Below are positions 1 to 9,600 of a stretch of DNA of 18,675 nucleotides, piece after piece. The stretch covers positions 1-18,675 of the forward strand of contig CAKPZU010000031.1 in assembly GCA_934215405.1 (NCBI GenBank), given 5' to 3'. Source of the DNA: an uncultured Bacilli bacterium. Its GTDB lineage: Bacteria > Bacillota_I > Bacilli_A > RFN20 > CAG-631. The position numbers and the translations under genes are program-made. The notes below the pieces were generated by a model. It searched no databases and was not told where the DNA came from. It was given only the letters and a program-made list of their open reading frames with translations. Numbering within the stretch: the first letter of the stretch is position 1; every line of letters starts with the position of its first letter.

Positions 1-2532
1 AGTATTAATATCATTATCGACAATATTTTCAATCTTGAATGTATCATCCCAGCTAGAATATGATTCTGTATATGAAACCACGCTTTGATTAGTATATGTT
101 ATTGGTGAAGGACTATATTTTCTTTTATAGTAATCAATATTTTCCTTTAATGGTTCTTTATCTTTTAAATCATTATATAAATATTTAGTATTTATTTTAT
201 CTAGATTATTATTAAAGCCACCAAATAATTCAGCAAAGCCATCATTATGGAATGATTGAATAATTACCTTAAAGTAAATATAATCACCCTTTTTTACATT
301 ATATGTTTTATTTACCTTATATAAATCTATTGGAGCTTCTTTTTTAGAATCAATAATATCAGTATAATTATTAGTATTTAATCCTAGCATTAAATAAGTA
401 TTGCTTCTTGATGATGTCCTTACTGAAATAGTATAATCACCTTCATTATCCATATATATTTTTCCATTATAAACATAGATTTGATTATTTGTTATACCAT
501 TAACAAAATGCTTATTAATATATTCATCCTCTTTACTTTCATAGCCTTCAAAATTATTCTCTAATGCTTCATGGATTGAATTATAAAGATTACTACTATA
601 AGAATACCTTGTTGCATCAATGCCTTTATAAGTTGGTTTAAAAGCAAAGATTATTGTTTGTATTTCATCATATTTTAATTCTTCATTTATTAATTCAATT
701 TGTAGTGTTATATCACCTGATTCATTTATATTATTAGGTGTATAAGTTAAATTATTACCATTAATAGTTAATGTTCCTTCATTTACCTTAGAAACATTTT
801 TTATTTTATATGTAAATGAATCTGGAATTAATAAATCTTCATTTAAATTAATATTAACTACTTCATCTTTATTAATAGAATAAGGTAATACTGTATTTAT
901 TTTATTATTATTGATTATTCTCCCAGTTTGGTATTTAAAAGCGATAGGAATATACATAGGTAAATCATTGTATTTTTCAAGTAGTTCTTCACTTACAGTT
1001 ACATTTAATAAATCAAAATAATATTTCATATTATATGATGTTACACTACATAAGCTTTCATACCAATTATCAACTCCTACAGCACCTTTTTTATAAGCAG
1101 CAGCCTTAATAAAAGTATCAACTCCAAAGGTATGAATTAAATCAGCATAGCTACTTAAACTAGTTACACTTTTTACTTCTTCACTAGTATCTTCTTTATA
1201 TTGCTTGCTTAAAGATAATGTTTCACTTAAGCTAGTATATGGATCTAAAAATCTATTCCACCCACTTAAAGGTCGATTATTACTTATATTAGTATAGTTA
1301 ATATAGGATAATAATGTTAAAGCATTATTGGTTACCTCATCAGTTCTATAAAAGCCATAGCGTTGAAAATGATGATGATATTCATGAATTGTTCCCCAAT
1401 TACCAGTTGTAGTAAAGACTTCATAATTTAATGAGCTTTCCATCCAACTAACTGGTAAATTACACCAGTTTCTCCCAACAAAAGCTACAGCACCACCAGC
1501 TGCAACAAAAGGATCATAAATAAAGGTAATCCCAATATTTGTTGATGAACTTGAAGGAAGAAGAGATGAAATATTACAAACGCTTAAATAAAAGGCTGAT
1601 ATTTTATTTAAGTTATCATAATCTAAATTAGCATAAGCTTTAGGACCTGAATGTCTTACCCCTTTATCCCATATTTCAAGATCAAAAAATGGAGCAGAAG
1701 AATTCTTTAGCCTATTAAATTCTTCTTCACTTGTTAAACCATAAATAAAATGACAATACTCAACAGCTCCACTTATAGTAACGCTAAACTTTACTGGATT
1801 ATTAGGAGTTACATAAATAGGGCCTCCTAAAAATGTTCCAACATAGGTAGTTGTTTTAGTAACATTCATCTCATTACCAAGTAAAGGCATTCTATTAAAA
1901 TCATTTCTTGCTTTCCAAATATTGTTTAATTGATTATTTTGAGTGTATTGACCCATTTCTATTTTAAGGCCATTAGTATTTTTTAAATCCTCTTCACTAA
2001 TTTCTATTTTTATTACTTCACCAGCTGGTGCATATAAGCCCGTAATATGATTTCCGTATTTTCTAGGATTAATGCTTATTTGTTTAATAACAGCTACTTC
2101 ATCTTCACTTACACTACCATAATAGTTATTAGCTGAAGTTGTATGAGCATATAACTTCCTATCTAATTTTTCACCTTTTAAGTAAAGATTACCTAAGCTA
2201 TCCATTTCATCATATGTTGTATCACTGCTTTTTAAATAATTAGCTTCACTTAAAAGCATATCTTTTTCTTCATCAGTTATATTTTGAAGGCTTGTTCCAA
2301 ATGTTGGATATCTTGTGGCATTTTCATTACTATAAGTTACCTTTTGTCTTTTTACATTTCCAAGTATTTTAAATGATTGCTTTACTATTTGATCATTTTT
2401 TTCGAAATGAATTTGTGCTAATGTTCCATCATTATTGCTATTTTTGATTTTATAATCATAGAAATATTTAACTGATACTCCCATAATTATTAAAAATATT
2501 ATTGCTATAAATAAAAACTTTTTCTTTTTCAT
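1..2532 (-). CDS. M60-family (mucin-type) zinc metallopeptidase, C-terminus beyond window
   Basis: My minus-strand translation from the ATG at 2532 is open for 844 codons to the window edge, so the N-terminus is complete and the C-terminus is missing. It starts MKKKKFLF followed by a hydrophobic stretch to about residue 21, which is a signal anchor or signal peptide. The peptidase core contains HEYHH (H383, E384, H387) followed eleven residues later by E399 in DEVTNN. This matches the HExxH plus downstream Glu signature of the M60/enhancin-like family, whose members cleave mucins and other O-glycoproteins outside the cell. The Gly/Ala-rich strand upstream (about 345-355) and the region around 444-460 also fit an M60 fold. 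The last residues (ENIVDNDINT) resemble the start of an F5/8-type C (CBM32-like) domain, which would be a glycan-binding module; this is tentative. The ribosome site GGAG (2540-2543) lies seven bases before the ATG. The catalytic motif makes the family call firm; the substrate is inferred. Confidence 0.88.
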   Translation of the reverse strand, partial: MKKKKFLFIAIIFLIIMGVSVKYFYDYKIKNSNNDGTLAQIHFEKNDQIVKQSFKILGNVKRQKVTYSNENATRYPTFGTSLQNITDEEKDMLLSEANYLKSSDTTYDEMDSLGNLYLKGEKLDRKLYAHTTSANNYYGSVSEDEVAVIKQISINPRKYGNHITGLYAPAGEVIKIEISEEDLKNTNGLKIEMGQYTQNNQLNNIWKARNDFNRMPLLGNEMNVTKTTTYVGTFLGGPIYVTPNNPVKFSVTISGAVEYCHFIYGLTSEEEFNRLKNSSAPFFDLEIWDKGVRHSGPKAYANLDYDNLNKISAFYLSVCNISSLLPSSSSTNIGITFIYDPFVAAGGAVAFVGRNWCNLPVSWMESSLNYEVFTTTGNWGTIHEYHHHFQRYGFYRTDEVTNNALTLLSYINYTNISNNRPLSGWNRFLDPYTSLSETLSLSKQYKEDTSEEVKSVTSLSSYADLIHTFGVDTFIKAAAYKKGAVGVDNWYESLCSVTSYNMKYYFDLLNVTVSEELLEKYNDLPMYIPIAFKYQTGRIINNNKINTVLPYSINKDEVVNINLNEDLLIPDSFTYKIKNVSKVNEGTLTINGNNLTYTPNNINESGDITLQIELINEELKYDEIQTIIFAFKPTYKGIDATRYSYSSNLYNSIHEALENNFEGYESKEDEYINKHFVNGITNNQIYVYNGKIYMDNEGDYTISVRTSSRSNTYLMLGLNTNNYTDIIDSKKEAPIDLYKVNKTYNVKKGDYIYFKVIIQSFHNDGFAELFGGFNNNLDKINTKYLYNDLKDKEPLKENIDYYKRKYSPSPITYTNQSVVSYTESYSSWDDTFKIENIVDNDINT

Positions 2533-2566
2533 TACTTTTCTCCAGTGATTAATAAATCTAGAAATT

Positions 2567-2575
2567 ATTATAGCA
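2567..2575 (-). promoter_or_regulatory. Extended -10 promoter of the M60 peptidase gene
   Basis: The minus strand reads TGCTATAAT, a full TG-N-TATAAT extended -10 element about 35 bases before the ATG at 2532. No good -35 hexamer lies at the usual distance, because that position falls at the edge of the terminator hairpin. The extended -10 could compensate. Its location just after a terminator implies that the peptidase gene is transcribed on its own. Confidence 0.6.
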
Positions 2576-2579
2576 TAGA

Positions 2580-2614
2580 AAAAAATTGAACCTATGAATA
2601 AAGTTCAATTTTTT
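2580..2614. terminator. Palindromic intrinsic terminator
   Basis: A perfect 12-bp inverted repeat (AAAAAATTGAAC at 2580-2591 and GTTCAATTTTTT at 2603-2614) flanks an 11-base loop. The outer A/T runs give a U tract in either direction. Read on the minus strand, it lies 63 bases after the stop of the DUF1643 gene and before the M60 promoter, so it most likely ends the DUF1643 transcript. Nothing is encoded on the plus strand that would need it. Confidence 0.8.
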
Positions 2615-2677
2615 AAAATAATACACATATTGCATTAAGGTTTGATTTTTAATAAATTGTTGGTTATTTTAATTAAC

Positions 2678-3328
2678 TTATATTTTTGTAATATTCTTTT
2701 TAGATAATAGTTCAAAGTGATCAAAGTCATTTTTACATGGGTGGATAATATCACCATGAATATCAGCAGAATAATAAAATCTATTCGATCCAGCAATAAC
2801 GCAATTAATGATATAGAGTTTTAAATTAAATGGCAATAAATGTTTATATTTTGCGCTTGGGCCACTTATTTTATCTCCCCAAAAAATAAAAACATCATTT
2901 ATATTATTTTTTAAAAACATGTGAATATAAATTTGCATAGTAGATAATAACCTAAACTCATCTAGAGTGATTTTATTTAAATGGGCATTAAGTTCTTTAA
3001 CACTTCTTGTTAGAAATGGATATAAATTCAATAAAAAATATCCTTTATATTTTTTAGTTGCTTTTAGTTTTTGAGCAATTTTAAAATTAGTTTTATCAAA
3101 AATATCAACTTCACCACGTGCAGGGTTTGCGCCTATTGCAATTGCAAAAGGTTTATCTGAGTTTTTATCAAAGATTACAATTTCAGCATATTTTTCATCA
3201 TTATCATTTAATGGCAATTTTTTTGAAGAAAAAACCATTCTAGCATAGTCTTTATTTATATTTTCCTTTGAATAGTTTTTTCTATACCATATTTGACTTG
3301 TTGCTGTACAATTTGTAATTATCATCAT
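2678..3328 (-). CDS. DUF1643-family protein
   Basis: A 216-residue soluble protein with no signal peptide or membrane segment. The sequence carries the pattern I know from DUF1643: a strand ending in the Asn-Pro motif IGANPA (65-70), a helix with FDKTNFKIAQKLK, the strand GYFLLNLYPF (96-105), a later FIFWGD (148-152) and a terminal HGDIIHP (191-197). The biochemical role of DUF1643 is unknown; such genes are often carried by phages and mobile elements. I chose the ATG at 3328 because AGAGG (3334-3338) sits five bases upstream. An in-frame TTG at 3343 would add only MEEVK and would place the ribosome site inside the gene. The ATG at 3325 is an equally possible start. It is separated from the giant gene upstream by 190 bases and from the M60 gene by a terminator, so it looks like a single-gene unit. 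Confidence 0.78.
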   Translation of the reverse strand: MMIITNCTATSQIWYRKNYSKENINKDYARMVFSSKKLPLNDNDEKYAEIVIFDKNSDKPFAIAIGANPARGEVDIFDKTNFKIAQKLKATKKYKGYFLLNLYPFLTRSVKELNAHLNKITLDEFRLLSTMQIYIHMFLKNNINDVFIFWGDKISGPSAKYKHLLPFNLKLYIINCVIAGSNRFYYSADIHGDIIHPCKNDFDHFELLSKKNITKI

Positions 3329-3386
3329 TTTTACCTCTTCCAATCAATTCTTATCAACATTTTAGCTACTTTACTTTATGATGCAA

Positions 3387-3414
3387 ATTGTAATAGAAAA
3401 TATAATCTATCAAA
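3387..3414 (-). promoter_or_regulatory. Weak candidate promoter for the DUF1643 gene
   Basis: The 190-base gap between the giant gene and the DUF1643 gene contains TTTGAT (3414-3409) and TACAAT (3392-3387) on the minus strand, 16 bases apart and about 58 bases before the ATG. Both match sigma-A elements only partly, and in DNA this AT-rich chance matches are common. I see no clear hairpin terminator for the giant gene in the same gap. Confidence 0.25.
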
Positions 3415-3518
3415 TTTAATTTACATAATAAGATACTATAGAATAATTTGCTTTCAAACATATTAAAGTATGGTTTAAGATTTTTTATTATCGTTATAAA
3501 ATACATAACTATTTTTGA

Positions 3519-3608
3519 TTAATTCTTTTCCTTACGGAAACAAATCAATAAACCTAAGCATGTAATTAAAGTAATTATTGAAGTAGCCATATTTCCTTTA
3601 CAGCCCTT
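3519..3608 (-). other. C-terminal Gly-Cys / membrane / basic tail (possible sorting signal)
   Basis: The last residues of the giant protein read KKGCKGN, then a hydrophobic stretch of about 16 residues containing TLITCLGLLICF, then RKEKN at the end. The tripartite layout (short motif, membrane span, positive tail) is that of a cell-surface sorting signal, but there is no LPxTG. The Gly-Cys pair (G4376, C4377) directly before the span resembles the Cys-centred tails of families such as MYXO-CTERM and Synerg-CTERM. Membership of any named family is not established here; a plain C-terminal membrane anchor is the simpler alternative. Confidence 0.55.
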
Positions 3609-6600
3609 CTTAGTAATTTTTGCAATACTTCTCGATTCGGTAGTATTACAGCTACTACATGTTCTTTCTTCTTTTCCATCTTCTTTAGTTGTTGCTTCTT
3701 TTACAACATGCCATTCTCCAAATGCATGTTCTTTTTTAGCTACTACTTCTTGCTTTACTAAAACTTCATTACATACACTACAGTGCTTTCCTTCAGTTAA
3801 GCCAGTTGATGTACATGTTGCTTCAACTGCTTTATCAGTAACTATTGTATGTTCTTTTAGTTCGATTACTGTATTTTCATTTCTTGTATAATGACACACT
3901 TCACATTCTTCATGCTTTAAGCCTTCGTCTTTACATGTTGAATCTTTATCAATTATCCAAGTAAATGTATGGTTAGTAACATCTGATGTAGCATCACAAT
4001 TCTTACATTCATGATAATGACTATTCTCATCATGTGACCATTCTACCTTATAATCATGTGGTTTCTTTGCTATTTCTTTATAAGTTGTATAATCACAACG
4101 ACTACATTCTTCATATGCTTCATGACCTATACTTGTGCATGTTGCTTCTAATCTTTCATAATGAATTAAGTTATGACCTAACTTATTGATTGTCTTATAA
4201 GTTGTGTAATCACATCTACTACATTCTTCATATGCCTCATAGCCATCTTCTGTACATGTAGGATTTAGTTTATCATAATGAGCTAAATTATGGCCTAGGT
4301 TATTTATTACTAAGTTATTTATTTCATTTTTATTAGTATCGAAATATTTATGACAACTGCTACATTCATAATGTCCTTTTATTCCATTATTCTCACATGT
4401 TGCTGATACTTCTTCAATCCATGTACCATAGCTATGACCAGTAACATTAATAATTATATTTTCTAATGATTTGCTACCATTTTCATCTTTATAATTCTTA
4501 TTACATTTAATACAATGATAGTATTCAATATTTCCATCTTCTTCACATGTAGCTTCTTTTCTACTTACATGTTCCATTTGATGTTTATGATCTAATTTTT
4601 CTATCAATGTATTTTCATTACGTTTACTATGGCAAACACTACATTCTTCATGCTTTGTACCAGTTGCGTCTTCTGTTGGTTCAACATCGATTATCCAAGT
4701 ATAACTATGTACTGATTCATTTTCTTTATGATTGCAGTTTTTACATTCGTGATAATGTCCATTTTCATCATATGACCATTCATCTTTGTAATCATGTGGT
4801 AGTTTTGCTATTTCTTTATATGTTGAATAATCACAACGGCTACATTCATCATATGCTTCATGACCAACACTTGTACATGTTGCTTCTAATCTTTCATGAT
4901 GAGTTAAATCATGGCCTAGTTTATTTATTACTAAGTTACTTATTTCTTTTTTATTATTATTATTGAAATATTTATGACATCTACTGCACTCATAATGACC
5001 TTTTATACCATCTTGCTCACATGTTGCTGGTATTTCTGCAATCCATGTACCATAGTTATGAGAGGCTTTAATAACAACTTCATATAATAATTTATTACCA
5101 TTTTCGTCCTCGTAATTCTTATTACATTTAATACAATGATAGTATTCAATATTTCCATCTTCTTCACATGTAGCTTCTTTTCTACTTACATGTTCCATTT
5201 GATGTTTATGATCTAATTTTTCTATCAATGTATTTTCATTACGTTTACTATGGCAAACACTACATTCTTCATGCTTTGTACCAGTTGCGTCTTCTGTTGG
5301 TTCAACATCGATTATCCAAGTATAACTATGTACTGATTCATTTTCTTTATGATTGCAGTTTTTACATTCGTGATAATGTCCATTTTCATCATATGACCAT
5401 TCATCTTTGTAATCATGTGGTAGTTTTGCTATTTCTTTATATGTTGAATAATCACAACGGCTACATTCATCATATGCTTCATAGCCAATACTAGTACATG
5501 TTGCATCTAATCTTTCGTGATGTACTAAATCATGACCTAGTTTGTTGATTGTTTTATATGTTGTGTAATCGCATCTTGTACATGTATCATACTCTTCATG
5601 ACCATCTTCTATACAAGTAGGTTCTAATTTTTCATGATGTATTAAATTGTGCCCTAGCTTATCTATTACTAAGTTTCTTATTTCATTTTTATTAGTATCG
5701 AAATATTTATGACATCTACTACATTCATAATGAGCTTTTACTCCATCATTTTCACATGCCGCTGGTACTTCCTCAACCCATTCTTCATAAGCATGCCCGA
5801 TAGATTCAATATAAATATCATTATAGCTTTCATTACATAATGAACATGTATGCTTTGTATATCCTTTTTCTGTACATGTTGGATTAATAACTTCAACAAT
5901 ATTATAATTATGATCTAATCTATTAATTGTTTTTGCTTCAATTAATTTATTACATTTAATACAATATCTTCCAAGTATTCCATAATTATTACATGTTGCA
6001 TCTAATATTGTTTCAAAATCTTTTAATTCATGTTCACATGTTAATAATGCAGAACTTCCACTATTTCTTTCTTCTATTGTTTGAATATGATTGCATTCAC
6101 TACATTGGTAATAGAATCCTTCATCACCTTCATATCCAAAGAAGATATTCAATAATCTTTCAATTAACCATTGTAGCCATGTTTTATTTACTTTCTTTTT
6201 AACATAATTATGGTTAGCCATTGAAAGTGTTTCAGTAGTTTTATTTTGACAAGTTGAGCATTGATATTCAACATTTCCCTCACTTGTACATGTTGAAGGA
6301 ATTTTATTAATTACTTGATAATTATGTCCAAGCGCAGGAATTATTTCTTCTTCATTATAATTACATCTACTACAAATATGATGTCTTAAACCATCATCTT
6401 CACAAGCTGCATTTGTATCTATAATCCAATCATTATATGAATGTCCTAATTTACTTTTAATATTAGTATGATATTCATGATCGCAAATGCTACAAACATA
6501 TTTATCATAGCCTTCAGTTTCACAAGTTGGTGAAATAGTTGTTAAAACATATTCATGGCCATTATTTAAATGTGACCACATTGAATATAAATTAATATCT

Positions 6601-9600
6601 TTAGTAACAGTCATGTTTTCAACATAACCATCCCATCCCATAAATGTATAACCTTTTTTAGTAGGATTATTAGTTGGTAGTACTATTTCATCACCATAGT
6701 TATAAGTTTGACTATAAAGTTCATTATTATCATAGTCAAAATATCCAACAGTAATAATGTTATCTACTTCCTTCATTATTGCTTTAGCAGTAATATTTTT
6801 TGTTGATGTTGCTGGAATATTATCAACAATTCCATCATCATTAATATCCCATCCAACAAACACTAGTTTTTTATTATCTTTAATTACATCCTTAACATAT
6901 GGTTGACGAATTACTGTGTTAACAGAATAATAATCACTTGATATCAAGTTATTATTCATATCATAAAAGTTTGCATTTATCCATTCACCTTTATAATATA
7001 CTTTATTTCCATTATTCCATCCTTTATAATAAACATCCCATAAAGCAGTGTCCTCTTTACTATTTTCAACATAAATATTTATGTCTGTTAAATTAACAAA
7101 CTGATAAGTATCAACTATTTCAAAACCATCTAGCAAAATAACATTTTTTAAAGTAATTGGCATTTCATACCCAAAGTATGTAAATGATATAGGCCAGTCT
7201 TTTTGTGTCCAGCATATAGAAATTGTTTCAATATTTGGTGTCATTGTATTTGAAAAGATTCCAACACCAAAAGTTGTATTACTATTTAAAATTGAAACTG
7301 ATTTTAACATATTACATTCATCAAATGCATCATTAGATATTGATTTAACTTCTTTTGGAATTGATAAATATTCTATATTTTTGTCAACTTTTATTAAATT
7401 ATTATCAATCAATAACAATCCATTTCTCCAATTTACTTTATCATTGCAGTAAGCTGTATCATCAAATACTCTTTTTCCAATTCTAATAGAATTGCTATTT
7501 ATGCATATTTCACTTAAATTTTTGCAATTTGCAAAAGCATCATCATATATTTCAAGACTTTTTGCTAAAATTTTCAAATTGTTAAGTTTAATGCAATAAT
7601 TAAAAGCATCAAATTTTATTAATGTTACATTTTGTGGAATAGTAACACTTTCCAAATTAGTACAATCATAAAAAGCATAATTGCCAATTGTCGTTACATT
7701 TTCTGGAATTTCAATGTTTTCTAAGTCAAAAGAATTAGAAAATGCATGATCTGATATTTCTGTAAAAGAACTTGGTATTATTACATTTTTAGCGCCATTA
7801 AAATAATATAGTTCGTATTCTTTGCCATTAATTTCACTTGGCAATATTACTGTTTCCAAATCTCCAAAATATGCTATTAACTTATATTTACCTGCTTCAT
7901 TCATAAATCTAAATTGATTATTTGTTTCAATAAATTCAATTTGATTATCATTTAAATATCTTATACTTCCATTTTTTTCAATTATTTTTTTTGCATAATA
8001 CGCAATCATTCCATTTTCATAGGAATTAAAGTTTAAAAGTAATTCGCTTAAGTTCCTGATTTCATATAATCTAGAGCATTGATAAAAAGCGTTATCTTCA
8101 ATACTTATTATGCTTGCAGGAATAATAATACTAGCAAGTTTAGTGCAATTATCAAAGGCAGAATTGCCTATACTAGTTACATTATTTGGTATGTTTATTT
8201 TTTTTAAATTGTAACAATACCAAAATACTCCATTACTAATTTCTAATAAATTATCTGGCAAGTTTATTTCACATAAATTACTGCAGTGACTAAAGGCATA
8301 ATTACCAATCACATTAACATTGCTTGGTATATCTATTTTTTCTAAGCTACAGCAATCTGAAAAAGCATAATTACCAATATTTTCTAAAGAATAAGGTAAT
8401 TGAACATTTTTCAAATTAATACACTTTTCAAATGCTGAATCTTCAATACTTTTTAAAGGGCTTGCTATTGTTAAACTTGTCAATGAGTTACAATTTTCAA
8501 AAGCATTATTGCCTATTGAATAAATTGTGTCTCCTTCAATAACTACATTTTCTAAACTTGTACAATTATAAAATGTTTTGCTTTCTATTTTTGTGATTTT
8601 AGAATTTATTTTTATTTGTTTTAAACTGCTACAATTGTTGAACACTTCAATGCCAATATGTTCCAAATTACTTGGTATATTAGCTTCGACTAAACTTGTA
8701 CAATTATCAAAAACATTATCACCAAGTTTAATTATACTATTTGGCATAACAATAGTAGTTAAATTTTTACAATTTATGAATGATTTATCACCAATTTCAA
8801 TAATTCCATCATTTAATATTATTTGATTTAAGTTTTCACAATTCGCAAATAATTCATTTTCAATTTTTGTCAATAAAAGTGGCATATTCACATTTTTCAA
8901 AGCATAACAATTTGCAAATGCCTCTTCTCCAATTTCATTTATAGTATTTGGCAAAGAAATGTTACATATTTTTTGACAATTCTTAAATGCTAATCCTCCA
9001 ATATAAACCAATTCATTCGGAATATTAATGTTCAGTAAACTTTTACAATCTTTAAATGCCGAGTTACCAATTGATTGTATCGTATCAGGTAAGTTAATTT
9101 CTTTTAAATTATAACAGCCTTCAAATGTTGAAGAAGAAATCGATGCTATTTCACTAGGAATTGATATTTTTGTTAGATTTATACAATTTTTAAATGCATC
9201 TGCATCAATTTGAGAAACATTTGTTGGAATAAAAAATTCACTAATACTTTCACAATTTGCAAATGCTGCAATACCTATTTTCTTTAATCCCACAGGTAAC
9301 TCAATGTTTTTAAGATTTGTACAATTTTCAAAAGTAGATGAATCAATAACACTAATTTTATCTGGAATTATTATACTTTCTAGCGATGAACAGCCTTCAA
9401 AAACACTATTATACATAATTTCCACACTTGAAGGAATCACTACCTCACATAAACTACTACAGCCTTTAAATGCGCATTGCATAATTTCGGTTAAACTGTC
9501 TGGTAAATTTATTGATGTTAGACTAGAACAACCAGAAAATACACTAAATGAAATTTGTTTAACACTATCACCTATGTCAACTTTCATTAATCGTTTACAG

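Larger units (their letters stand above)
3630..6566 (-). repeat. Array of 24 CxxC repeats in the tail of the giant protein
   Basis: The encoded protein repeats a unit of about 35 to 50 residues with the pattern T-C-x4-G-x3-Y-x-C-x2-C ... (L)-G-H-x-Y. I count 24 CxxC pairs (for example CSIC, CSRC, CSTC, CSEC, CIKC, CSLC, CTRC, CKNC, CSVC, CEVC, CSSC). Most units have a third Cys upstream and a His downstream, giving a C...CxxC...H set that could hold a metal ion or form disulfides. Several sub-types recur in the same order (CxxC-HKYF, CxxC-DYTTYK, HECKNCNHKE, CSVCHSKRNEN, CIKCNKNY), which shows growth by duplication of multi-unit blocks. Similar repeats are common in surface proteins of gut Firmicutes; their function is not known to me. 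Confidence 0.8.

Noticed and set aside
3329..3343. TTG start at 3343 for the DUF1643 gene
   Set aside because: The Shine-Dalgarno sequence would then lie within the coding region; the ATG at 3328 has correct spacing to it.
3481..3518. Possible terminator after the giant gene (GTTAT/ATAAC)
   Set aside because: A five-pair stem with no U tract; chance pairing is expected in DNA this AT-rich.
4607..5494. Plus-strand open frames with near-identical His/Tyr-rich translations
   Set aside because: They are antisense shadows of the duplicated CxxC array; they are alike only because the 370-bp block is duplicated, and they have no ribosome sites.
6810..6860. Dockerin-like calcium loop (DINDDGIVD) in the giant protein
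   Set aside because: It stands alone and sits inside an InlB-type repeat (VGWDINDDG), where such Asp-rich turns are usual; there is no second loop of a dockerin pair.
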